NCBI RefSeq assembly: GCF_000003815.2
Contig: NC_049983.1
Location: 4,535,638-4,599,637, forward strand
Source of the DNA: Branchiostoma floridae
Lineage: Eukaryota > Chordata > Leptocardii > Amphioxiformes > Branchiostomatidae
Length of the DNA stretch: 64,000 bases
Direction of reading: 5' to 3'
A program made the position numbers and the translations under genes. Under the pieces are notes generated by a model. That model was not told the DNA's origin and searched no databases. It saw only the letters and a program-made list of their open reading frames with translations. Shown piece by piece: positions 12,001-21,600 of this stretch; the first letter of the stretch is position 1; each line of letters opens with the position of its first letter.

Positions 12001-12315
12001 AGTTTGAAAGTTATAAAAATGTTTTCTTTTAATATATAGCTCCTGGAACGCATTGAGTACCCCTTTGCAATGTAAGATAATTAGAAGCAGTTCATTTACA
12101 AGGATTGTTGATAGGAAAAAAGTCTGCTTGGATATTGTAAGTAATGATAATTGTTTTTATCTGCTCTGTTTCAGGGTCTTATGCTACATCTACAAAACCT
12201 TCCCACGATACACTGGGGTGATGACGAGATCGGCCTGATTCTTGCGGAAGCGTACAGACTGAAGTACATGTTCGCTGACGCACCAAACCATCTCAACCAG
12301 AAAAAACCTACATAG
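20..12315 (+). CDS. TBC1D22: TBC1 domain family member 22 (Rab GTPase-activating protein), 3' part
   Basis: Exons by translation and splice sites: 20-148, 1387-1452 or 2424-2489 (alternatives), 3009-3123, 3674-3789, 4789-4864, 6252-6379, 11210-11305, 12175-12315 (stop TAG). All phases agree; with one alternative exon the window encodes 288 residues. The protein follows vertebrate TBC1D22B closely: YLPANVERR, an IxxDxxR arginine finger, then SGYVQGINDLVTPFF with the YxQ glutamine finger, FAFRWMNNLLMRELPLR, and the C-terminal end AEAYRLKYMFADAPNH. TBC proteins speed GTP hydrolysis on Rab GTPases using the Arg and Gln fingers; vertebrate TBC1D22 is linked to the Golgi. The N-terminal region and the start of the TBC domain lie upstream of the window. 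The gene is convergent with the repeat-protein gene at 18.7-33.1 kb. Amphioxus would be expected to have one gene for vertebrate 22A and 22B (inference). Confidence 0.95.
226..607. mobile_element. hAT-like MITE (TIR CAGGGTTGTAGCCAGC)
   Basis: The terminal inverted repeats CAGGGTTGTAGCCAGC and GCTGGCTACAACCCTG bound 382 bp. The flanks ACATAGGT and ACATAGAT make an 8-bp target duplication with one mismatch, and the CAGxG-like ends fit the hAT superfamily. No transposase is present. It belongs to the same family as 3212-3552. Confidence 0.8.
876..1280. mobile_element. MITE with TIR of type AGGGGTGGGTACTGGTAC
   Basis: The left end is AGGAGTGGGTTCCGATACC and the right end is GGTACCAGTACCCACCCCT, with about 400 bp between. 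Internal runs of AGGTTCAGGTCTGGACC character recur in the copies at 6411-10301 and 46148-46480 and, partly, at 63400-63610. It is a dispersed non-autonomous family with at least four copies in this window. Confidence 0.7.
1387..1452 (+). CDS. TBC1D22: TBC1D22 alternative arginine-finger exon, version 1
   Basis: This is a 66-bp, phase 0-0 exon with acceptor CAG at 1384-1386 and donor GTGAGA. It reads IQVDIPRMNSQLPFF and then RQSSIQE. It has the same length, phase and reading as the exon at 2424-2489 and keeps the IxxDxxR arginine-finger motif (I-Q-V-D-I-P-R). It is less like vertebrate TBC1D22B than the second version. Inclusion of both would insert a second finger segment, so mutually exclusive use is the likely arrangement. 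Confidence 0.8.
1453..3008 (+). other. TBC1D22 introns around the alternative exon
   Basis: This covers 1453-2423, the intron between the paired exons, and 2490-3008, the next intron. I see no coding or repeat structure here apart from the exon at 2424-2489. Splicing control sites for the pair would be expected here (inference). Confidence 0.5.
2424..2489 (+). CDS. TBC1D22: TBC1D22 alternative arginine-finger exon, version 2
   Basis: This is a 66-bp, phase 0-0 exon with a good pyrimidine tract and CAG acceptor at 2421-2423 and donor GTAGGA. It reads IHIDIPRTNPLIPLF and then QQKVIQE, almost the same as vertebrate TBC1D22B, and holds the catalytic arginine motif I-H-I-D-I-P-R. It is the canonical version. 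Confidence 0.92.
3212..3552. mobile_element. hAT-like MITE (TIR CAGGGCTCTAGCCAGC)
   Basis: The ends CAGGGCTCTAGCCAGC and GCTTGCTAGAGCCCTG bound 341 bp, flanked by CATCCGGG and CATCCGGA as an 8-bp target duplication. The sub-terminal CCGTCxxxGACGGA motifs are shared with the element at 226-607. It sits in the intron between the TBC1D22 exons 3009-3123 and 3674-3789. Confidence 0.85.
3790..6251 (+). other. TBC1D22 introns, dispersed repeats
   Basis: Apart from the exon at 4789-4864 there is no coding. About 4195-4350 and 5345-5560 resemble old dispersed repeats that begin with ACAGTCAAATCTGTCC-like sequence. A single end of the CCCCTTTCCACTAG type lies near 4306, and the foldback element is at 5834-6178. 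Confidence 0.5.
5834..6178. mobile_element. Foldback element with hammerhead-like cores
   Basis: Two arms of about 130 bp are near-perfect inverted copies (5834-5960 and 6055-6178) around a core of 30-bp direct repeats (TAAGAATTATTCCTTGAATT type, about 5961-6060). Each arm contains CTGATGA, then GAAAGG-TGGACT-CCTTTC, which can pair as a stem-loop, then GAAACGTC: at 6100-6135 on plus and 5876-5911 on minus. CTGATGA...GAAA is the conserved core of hammerhead ribozymes, which are known in Penelope-like and other retroelements. One extra A between core and stem makes activity doubtful. Confidence 0.6.
6667..10098. mobile_element. hAT-like non-autonomous element, 3.4 kb, nested
   Basis: The TIRs CAGCGTTCCCGCCAGG and CCTGGCGGGAACGCTG are flanked on both sides by the perfect 8-bp target duplication CTTGCAGG (6659-6666 and 10099-10106). 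CAGCG ends with an 8-bp duplication are typical of hAT. I see no transposase frame; internal open frames are short and overlap on both strands. The interior includes GC-rich stretches (9340-9600, 9970-10050) and a tRNA-like segment at about 7716-7785. It lies in the TBC1D22 intron 6380-11209. Confidence 0.85.
7716..7785 (-). other. tRNA-like segment (A box and B box)
   Basis: The minus strand reads TGGCGTAGTGGTTAGCG (A-box-like) followed by GGTTCGAACCC (perfect B box) about 35 bp on. Acceptor and anticodon stems do not pair well, so it is more likely a tRNA pseudogene or SINE head carried by the hAT-like element than a working tRNA. Confidence 0.4.
10481..10651. mobile_element. Small MITE (TIR TACTGTAAATG / CATGTACAGTA)
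   Basis: It is 171 bp with short inverted ends and internal repeats of GTGGTTTTAAGTTCGC. TA at both ends fits a Tc1/mariner-type target. It lies in the long TBC1D22 intron. Confidence 0.65.
11325..11872. mobile_element. hAT-like MITE (TIR CAGGGCAAGAAATACC)
   Basis: The ends CAGGGCAAGAAATACC and GTATTTTGAGCCCTG are flanked by TGTTGTT on both sides. Many internal copies of GGTGCAGGTAAAATT are present. A 21-bp perfect hairpin lies at 11468-11488 and 11505-11525. Related ends occur near 26198 and 55078 in the duplicated arms. Confidence 0.7.
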
Positions 12316-14691
12316 CATTTCTACAGACTAACATATTGTGAACTAGATGGTAAGAGCTGTCATGTGCAGCAATCAACGTGTCATGTCCTGTACATGTCTT
12401 AGTCTTCAATTTCTAACATTGTCATAGCTTGGAATTACTTATTAGATGAATGTCCAGAGCTAATTAATTTGGCCCATTGCTCCCTTGCTTACATGTAGCT
12501 TGTTTTACACAAGCTGTTGCTGCTGGGGGCTTTTTGAGCCTTCTCCCCAAGCACTTATTGCCATACACTTAGTCTACTAAATGGAAAGAATTGTTGCCTT
12601 TCTGAGAGTTTATTGCAATGAAAACCTATCCAATAGGAGCTCATTCTCTGTCACCATGGATACAAGCCATTACACCTCAGTCTAACACTATGGTAAGACT
12701 ACACTGACTTGATTTCATAGATGACATCTGTGGGCACATTGATTTTCGTCTTCTTTTTTTTTTTCAATGTGGCCACATGTGACATGTGATTTTGGCAGAT
12801 TTTTTTGCCCTTATGCATTTAGTAAGTTCTGGGTCTCCAGAGGATGTCATTCATAAAACTAAACCAGTGTTGCCAAACAGACAGTTCCCAGTACAGTCTG
12901 ACATAAGTTAGTACATGTTAGCACATTTGCATAAATCAACACATTTCTCATGTTCTCAACTGGTGTTGGTCATCAAGCTTCTAGGACATGACCAATGAAA
13001 GGACTGCTTAGCCAAGAAGGTTTAGTCAGGTTACTTACTTGCTTTTAGTCATAAATTGTGTGTTGACTCACAATCAACCAAAATGTACACCTTTTATGAC
13101 ATGCATAAATTGCACATATTATATAGTTATCCATTGTAGCTGCAATACAAGATGAACCTGAGTCTATACCTGAACCTGAGTTTATGTATCAGCACTAGAA
13201 ATTGGTAGGTGAAGTTTGGGGTGTTTCGCTTGTTTGTCAGTGCTAACGAAACAACAGTACGGCATATGGCTGGGTAGACAAGGTTTGTCAACAACCTTCC
13301 TTTTTTGGTCTCTTTCTGTGGAAAATTTCTTGTTGTACAAGAAATGGCTTAAGGTACTGACCACTAGGAAGAAGAGGACCGTAGCCTGGCTACTTGACAG
13401 TTCATTTGTGTTAAAAAATCAAACAATTTGAAGGTCTAGAGCCTGATGTTGACATGATCATGATCATACAAATGAAAGGGCCCTCATACATTTGTGTAGG
13501 GGGCCTATATACTCATATTTTGCTAATTGAGGTTTATTTAAAATAGTTGTCACCCACAAGCTAATATAACTCCACACACCCCACTATATGGTTTCACAGC
13601 CACAGTTTATTTAGACAGTATATGTGTTGTCGTGTACTCACGAATATTAACGGTAACCATACAAAATGTACATTTTACTTAATAATAGGCCATGATTCAA
13701 TTATATGGAATACATCCTGTGGGAATGCCAAAACCAATGCCACTGTGCATAAAACAAAAATGTTGGTAAAAAAAAGTTGCTTTCATTATGAAATCTTAGT
13801 GGTCAGAAAGGTGAAACAAGTGGTATACCCAACAATAAATCGTTCACTTTTGCTTCTTTCACAATCTTTGGAATTGACTTTGGCAATCTAGTGCATTATT
13901 ATCCATACTCCAATATGTTTTTGAAACTTACAGCATATACATTTACTCATTTGGCATTATACCTTTGTATAATTTACAGTATTGTCAAAAACTTGTTTGG
14001 GGGGATATTGACAAAATGTTGACAGGTGCATGGCTGTTATCCATATAATCAAATCTTGCCTTATTGCATTTAGTATGACTTGAGGTTACAACATACTTGT
14101 ACCTTGTTTCAACATATTTTATACAGTGCATCAATCCCGTCTCTTTTCCACAAGATATGCAGCTTTTCATGTTTGTTAATGACTAGGAACATGCAACACT
14201 TTCTGTATATATGTATTATACAATTGCTCTCGAATAACACATAGTTCACACATCTTTCAAACAAATTTAGAGGCAGTGGTAATGTTGCTTATACGCTGGG
14301 TACAAGACTCAGTGTTGGGGTCCATGTGGGTAGACATATGCATTGTACAGAATAACAATACAGGTTTTGCTATCGCAAACCTGTAATAAGTCTGGCAAGG
14401 ATTCATCATTAAGTTATGAGACCAAGAAATAAGGTGCACAACTCAAAATCATACCTACATGTATAAAGTATGAAATAAGTATCTTAGCAGTTTCCACCAA
14501 ATTTCCAGTCATTAATTGTGGTCCTTTCTGGTCCACGTCCCTTTGAAAATCAGTTAAGAACGAGGGGTGATCAATAAGTCCTCAGCCTCACCCAGAAATA
14601 ATAAGCACAACTCAGATTTCGAAGCATAGATGTCAAGTACAAAGTCTTTTCTGAATGTGTACCAAAGTTCATATTATTGTGATCGTTACTT
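12316..14691 (+). other. TBC1D22 3' UTR and downstream flank
   Basis: This AT-rich stretch has only short, unsupported frames. An AATAAA at 13834-13839 on plus could be the poly(A) signal. I see no other gene here. Confidence 0.4.
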
Positions 14692-14862
14692 TGCAGGCGA
14701 CACCCAGTAACGTTAGGTGTCATAAAAAAATCTTCAAAATGTTTCATAAGGAATCTCTTCGTATTTCAACTTGTAAGAAGTTTATATCTGACTTTCAGCA
14801 GAGCAAGTTGACCACCACACCTCGCTCTAACCTGGTGTTACTGGGTGTTGCCTGCGAAGTAA
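14692..14862. mobile_element. MITE with TIR GCAGGCGACACCCAGTAACG
   Basis: The left end GCAGGCGACACCCAGTAACG and the right end TGTTACTGGGTGTTGCCTGC are inverted copies over about 28 bp and bound 171 bp. There is no coding. Confidence 0.75.
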
Positions 14863-16830
14863 TGACCATAATGATTTGAATGTTTGTAGACATTCATAAA
14901 AGATGTCGACTTTATAATTATGCCTAATTTGAGTCTTCATTTATTCTACCATGAACTCTACTCAATATGGATGTGGAAATTATTTTATTTCACAATGTGC
15001 AAAATGTTACAAGCTTATTTCTCTTTGCAAATTTGAATTAGGAGAAAACAAACATTGTGATAAAAGTATTTGATCATTTATAATGTAAGTGACATATACT
15101 AAAACAACATTCATCACTTCAAATGAGTTCCTGACTTGGTTAAGAAGAGAGATGGGCCCCGCCCTCCAATACCGCGCCAGACATATTGAGTAACAACCAA
15201 CTGTACAAGACATTTCATCATATTTTGATATTATGTAAAATAGTGGCATAGTAGAATCGATAATTTGTGCATTTTGTATCCTTGATGGTATATAGAGCCT
15301 TTATGTTGGTCAGTCATACTTGTATTTTTCTGGTGAAAGGGAATATTGTAAAATTGTGCAAATGCATGTATTAAATGATCCCAGATCGGAATTTCAAACT
15401 TGCACGGTATGTGATCTTTAATTTCTGTGAGAACTCCCATGACATGTAGATTATGGTCTCGTATTTCCAAGGTAAAAATAGATATTGTTCTTAACACATC
15501 CGTGGATATTCGTGTGTGGAAAATAGTCCCCTTTGCTGGTTGCTTGTCGATTGTTGTATATATATATACACCTGTAACATTGACAGTTACAATTTTGTAG
15601 ACCTATAGGAAGAATATTGTTTTTCCGGTTACACACATTACAAAATAAGGTTTGTAGGAAGGATCCCCTCATTATTATAGATTTTTCGGCCGAAGTTTAG
15701 CAATGTAAAACTTAAATGCATCAGGCACAGGTATGGGTATCATCTTATACAGAGAGACAATTATATTAATAAACTGGAGGAAAAGGTGGAATGTTCACTA
15801 TATGTACATATTTTTACATACGTATCTGCTATCTGATATTCATTAACAAGTGCAGAATGCAGGAAGTCTGTTTGAAATTTCACTACTTAGATGCAAGATA
15901 CAAAAGTTTATCTTCCTTACCAGTGGCCGAACAAAATAACAAAAAATATGGCTGGCACCTGCAGGTTCATGCTAATGTCATTTGGGTAACCGGAAGTACA
16001 GCATTTCTTTGTAGGCCTTAGAATACCTTTGACTAAAAAGGATATTATACATACAAAACACATGTAAAATAGTGTATGCACATGTACACTTAAAGTGCCT
16101 CTTCTTCCCTTTCCTCTTTGTATTTTCTCCTGCTACTTGCAACACTAAAATGACGTAACGTCCTTTTGTAAACTAATTTTCTTTATCACGTGTGGGTCTG
16201 GGTCTGTTATAAGCCATGTCATTTACTCCTTCAAGTCAAATGAACTAAAATACTGAATATGATATTCCTAGATTATTGTTGCCATGTATTAAAGTACATT
16301 TTGCAAACTGAAGTTTTCCTATCAACAACTTGTAAGAGTCTTTTTTGTGTCGCACCCCTGCTTCTGTTTAATCCATTCTAACTAAGCGATGTTGAGTCGA
16401 TTATGCATGTATCAATGACATCTAGGCACGCATCACTTTTCGTCTGTTTCCAAAAAACAAATGAACTCTGCAACCATACTGTAAATCGTACAAAGAAGCT
16501 TCAATATGAAAAAGTCATGCTGTATACTGCAAATATTGGAAAATCGGCATTTGTCACAGAATGCTGCTTTTCCTATCGTCGCATGAACTGATGCCATGAC
16601 CTTAATTCTTGCAAACTGAACATGTTTTAATATTCGTTGCAAGTGAAAATTTGCACGCTTATGATATGTTAAAGATATTGGCTCCCGTGGTATAGATTTG
16701 AATCACTGCAACCAGTTGGTAACATCTGTTTAACGCCCCGGCCGCCAAAGTCCCACCATCGTACTGTGAACAGGCGCCGTGGCCCGCGCCGGCAACAGGC
16801 GACAATGCGCCAATTGCTCATGTATTGATA
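14863..16830. other. Intergenic, no gene seen
   Basis: It is AT-rich with short overlapping frames on both strands only. From 16735 the sequence becomes GC-rich (about 60 bp) just before the RE1-like array. Confidence 0.4.
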
Positions 16831-17203
16831 GTGTTCAGCACCAAGGACAGACTTAGTTGCTCATGTATTGATAGTGTTCAGCACCAAGGACAGGCTTAGT
16901 TGCTCATGTATTGTCGGTGTTCAGCACCAAGGACAGACTTACCTGCTCATGTCTTGATAGTGTTCAGCACCATGGACAGTTTTAGTTGCTCGTGTATTGA
17001 TAGTGTTCAGCACCAAAGACAGACTTAGTTGTTCATGTATTGTCGGTGTTCAGCACCAAGGACAGACTTACTTGCTCATGTCTTGATAGTGTTCAGCACC
17101 AAAAACAGACTTACTTGCTCGTGTCTTGATGGTGTTCAGCACCAAGGACAGACTTAGTTGCTCATGTATTGATGATGTTCAGCACCAAGGACAGAGTTGC
17201 CAA
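16815..17203 (+). promoter_or_regulatory. Tandem array of nine RE1/NRSE-like elements, 43-bp period
   Basis: The unit is TTGCTCATGTATTGATAGTG followed by TTCAGCACCAAGGACAGACT and TAG. The RE1-like core begins at 16834, 16877, 16920, 16963, 17006, 17049, 17092, 17135 and 17178, exactly 43 bp apart with no indel. The vertebrate RE1 consensus (REST/NRSF site) is TTCAGCACCACGGACAG followed by CGCC. The array keeps the left half TTCAGCACC in nine of nine and the right half GGACAG in seven of nine (the cores at 17006 and 17092 differ), with the canonical 2-bp gap. The copy at 16963 has ATGGACAG. The array lies between two convergent genes. Whether a REST-like protein binds it here is unknown. Confidence 0.7.
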
Positions 17204-18694
17204 TGCACCGGTTGAAATGGTGATGTTGCAAAATGGTACGTGTCCCTTTGTTTGAATCATTTTATGTTTGTTACAATTTTAAATAAGCTATACCAATGTG
17301 CCGCAAATCAGTAAGACCGGTGATAGAAGCACAAACGTGCCGCCCTATGATACCGTCAACGTAGTAACTTCCTTAGCATACCTGTCAAATGCTCATATCA
17401 ATTTGACGTACCCTGGATGTGTCACCGATATTACATAACTTAATTTAGCCTAAGATTGAGCGGAAAGGGGGATAATTTGGTGGCAACCTTCCACTTTTGA
17501 TTGTAAGTCTGATTATAACTTTAAGTCCTGTTGCTATCGCAGCTTGCCTTGCAAGGTTAACTTAGTCATGTACTCATTGCATAGTTTAAAGAAATTGCCT
17601 TTACATTACGTACCGGTAAGAAACAGAGGCAAATGATATGATATATTCGTCGCGTTTAGATGTATTTGTAGCACTGACTTGGATACACTGCTGCAACCAA
17701 AGCTTACTAAACGGTTTCAGATGAAAAAAAAACATAACTCCGATGTATGACGTTATTTTCTCATCAAGTATAAATTCTTCATTTTGTGGATCCAAAGTGG
17801 CAAAATCATAATTTGCTGAAACACGTCGGAACAGTGTTGTAAGTACACATTCAACCCACGCTAATCTAGTTAACTTTTTACATAAACGATCTGAAAAGCA
17901 TTTGCTTCGTCTGAAATTCCCTCTATTACATATACACGTAGAACCACTCACAACACTATCAAAGAAACACACCACAGCCCTCTTAGCGCTTCAGAAGTCA
18001 CATATATTATATTGCATTTCATATATTTACAAAGCCACAACAACAGGCAGTGTTATCTGAATTGCAGTACAAAATGTCCCTGGTTAAAATCTTGCGATTC
18101 TGCATTGATATTATATATAAGTTGAGGTTACGTCATAAAATACATCTCTTGTTAAAATTTGTGTTGAAAATATATTTCAGGTGCATTGTATACGTGTCAC
18201 TTTGTACATCATGTTTATACTGATTGCAAATGTATCAAAGATAATTCAAACGTATGTACCGTTTAGTTACAATATAATGTATGTACCATTTTGTAAGACA
18301 AGTATTGCAATCAGTAGCGATATTCTGCGTATTTTTCTTTACATGCATTTTTGTGGTTTTGGAACATACAAAAATCAAATCAGTATCAAATCAACTCATC
18401 TGACAATGCATGATAAAATCATATATAAATAAATGAATAATAAGATAAATCAAATTATTTTCAAGCAGTGCTTACACCTTTTGTGAATAAGGCTTAAGTT
18501 CAATTTTCTGGTATATACGTTTATAACTGTAGCCAAATCGTAGAACTTGACTTCCTTTGTGAGCGCATCAATGATGACACATTCGTACGTATGAGCATGA
18601 AATAACCACCTTGTTGAACATACAGTCTAGCGTCCACTATTGTGACACAAAATCCCCACAAAGTCTTCCGCAATCCTTTTCTGCAACAGTTCTG
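17204..18694 (-). other. 3' flank of repeat-protein gene copy A; outer edge of the left arm
   Basis: No gene is seen. From about 17.9 kb rightwards the minus strand aligns with 60192-60870 on plus (for example TTTTAACCAGGGACAT against TTTTAACCAGAGACAT), so this is where the inverted arm begins. It is probably the 3' UTR of copy A. Confidence 0.55.
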
Positions 18695-21600
18695 TCAGTA
18701 GAATCCAGTGGTCAGTCTGTAGCCCTTCTTAATCCTGGAAGTCAGCAGTGCCAGAGGGAAAGAAGCAGGGTTGTGAGGAACAGTGACGTCATCTCCCTCA
18801 GCTGCAGGTGACTTGTAGCTCTTTCCCTGACAAGGCGCAGCGGCCATGTTGCTGATTAATGCCTTGCCAAACATGCCATTGAGTTCACATCTCTGCAGTA
18901 CATTATTCTGTATGGAGTGGAAGTGTTCTTTTGCAGCTGATTCTTCAAGCGCAATTTCCAGTCCGCGTGGCCCATCTCTCACAACATCTGGTGCAGTCCA
19001 GACCTGCTGTGGTACTTTCCTCTCGATCAGTACTTCCAGTCCACGAGGCTCGTCAAGTGCAGTAAAGTCAAGGTGGCTCATATTCTGCTGAAACTCTCGG
19101 TAGTTGTGAGGCTTCTCCTGTTCCCTACATGGTGCTACTGTAGGAGCAGGCTTCATGTCTCCACCACCGACGTCGACAGTTGACAGGGACTCCAAAGACG
19201 CCCTTAGCCTGATGGAGGGACTCTGCCTCAAGACCATTGCATCATGATTCAGCTTGGAATGTGCTCCACGTGGTGAGCTGGCCTGTTCTGGAGTTGATGC
19301 TGACTGCGAAGTCTCATGGTAGAAATCTCCTAGTCCACGCTCCTTTACTTCCGTTGGAGAAGCTGATCTGCGTTGAGACAGAAGGAACTGTTCTATGAAG
19401 GAGTTAAGCGGTATTGGGTGCATCAGGAAGTGTGCCGGGTCAACAGAGGAGTGTTGATGATCTCCGTGCTCCACAGGACTCCGTAGAAAGCTCTGTACAC
19501 CGCAAAAGCGTGGTACCTCTATATCAGGAAGAAGTGGTGGTTCTTTTATGTTTGAATCCCCTGACGCCTGGCTGGGATTGTAGAAACCCCGTGAGATGCA
19601 GAGGGTAGGCCATTCTTCCAATGTTTCCTTGAGTTGGTCAGCATCTTGCGGAATGCAACCGTTAAAGACAAGCGTAGGCGCAACAGCCACAGGTCCATTC
19701 TTTGCTCCATTGTGCTGGTCAGCGTCTAGCAGAGGGCAGCCATTACGGTTAAGCTTGGGCAGAGCGGCTGCAGACTTCTTTTTCTTTGCTCCGTTGTGCT
19801 GGTCATCGTCTAGCAAAGGGCAACCATTGAGCAGCAGTGTGGGCAGAGCGGCTGCAGGTTCCTCCTTCGCTTGGTTGTGCTGGTCATCGTCTAGCAGCAG
19901 AGGGCAACCATTGAGCAGCAGTGTGGGCAGAGCGGGTGCAGGTTCCTCCTTCGCTTGGTTGTCCTGGTCATCGTCTAGCAGCAGAGGGCAACCATTGAGC
20001 AGCAGTGTGGGGAGAGCGGCTGCATGTTCCTCCTTCGCTTGGTTGTGCTGGTCATCGTCTAGCAGCAGAGGGCAACCATTTAGCAGCGGCGTGGGCAGAG
20101 CGGCTGCAGGTTCCTTCTTCTCTGCTTGGTTGTGCTGGTCATCGTCTAGCAACAGAGGACAACCATTGAGCAGCAGTGTGGGTAGAGCGGATGCAGGTTC
20201 CTTCTTCTCTGCTTGGTTGTGCTGGTCATCGTCTAGCAGAGGGCAACCATTGAGCAGCAGCGTGGGCAGAGCGGCTGCAGGTTCCTTCTTTTCTTGGTTG
20301 TGCTGGTCATCATCTAGCAGAGGGCAACCATTGAGCAGCAGCGTGGGTAGAGTGGCTTCAGGTTCCTTCTTTTCCTGGTTGTGCTGGTCATCATCTAGCA
20401 GAGGGCAACCATTGACGAGCAGCGTGGGTAGAGTGGCTGCAGGTTCCTTCTTTTCCTGGTTGTGCTGGTCATCATCTAGCAGAGGGCAACCATTGAGCAG
20501 CAGCGTGGGTAGAGTGGCTGCAGGTTCCTTCTTTTCTTGGTTGTGCTGGTCATCATCTAGCAGAGAGCAACCATTGAGCAGCAGCGTGGGTAGAGTGGCT
20601 GCAGGTGCCTTCTTTTCTTGGTTGTGCTGGTCATCATCTAGCTGAGGGCAATCATTGACGAGCAGCGTGGGTAGAGTTGCTGCAGGTTCCTTCTTTTCTT
20701 GGTTGTGCTGGTCATCATCTAGCTGAGGGCAACCATTGAGCAGCAGCGTGGGCAGAGCGGCTGCAGGTTCCTTCTTTTCTTGGTTGTGCTGGTCATCATC
20801 TAGCAGAGGGCAACCATTGAGCAGCAGCGTGGGTAGAGTGGCTGCAGGTTCCTTCTTTTCTTGGTTGTGCTGGTCATCATCTAGCTGAGGGCAACCATTG
20901 AGCAGCAGCGTGGGTAGAGTGGCTTCAGGTTCCTTCTTTTCCTGGTTGTGCTGGTCATCATCTAGCAGAGGGCAACCATTGACGAGCAGCGTGGGTAGAG
21001 TGGCTGCAGGTTCCTTCTCTTCTTGGTTGTGCTGGTCAGCGTCTAGCAGAGGGCAACCATTGACGAGCAGCGTGGACACATTTCTATTTGTTACCTGCTC
21101 GACAGCTGTCTCGTTTGCACACTGTGGTGAAGGGTTGTATTCTGATGACTTCACTTTGATGTCTTTGAGTACTTTTCCCTAAAAAAGCGATCACAGCGCG
21201 ATCGTCAGCACCATAGATAGGGAAAGTTTAAAAAGTATTTATTTGTTAACGTTATTAACACTTCTTTGTTAATATCATTTGCACTCCCTATTGATACTTG
21301 TGCTATTGTTATTGTAATGTTTTGTTAAGAATTGATTCAAAATAGATAAGAGTTAAATTCAGGACAATTTAAACATTGAGGGTCTTAAAACCCATTGTAC
21401 AATAAACTTGTTTTAGTGTAGAGTGCATAAAATTGTAACTTACATTTACCTGCGGCCCAATCTGCTGAGTTAGGTCCTGTAATGATGTAAAACAGAAAGA
21501 TGTATTTATTGTACAGAACCGTGCATCTTAGCAAGTATGGTAGTAGTGTCATATTGAATTTATGCACAGAATCCGGTATAATAGCATAAAACAGACAATT

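Noticed and set aside
16815-17203. CRISPR-like array
   Set aside because: The whole 43-bp unit repeats; there are no unique spacers and the host is a eukaryote.
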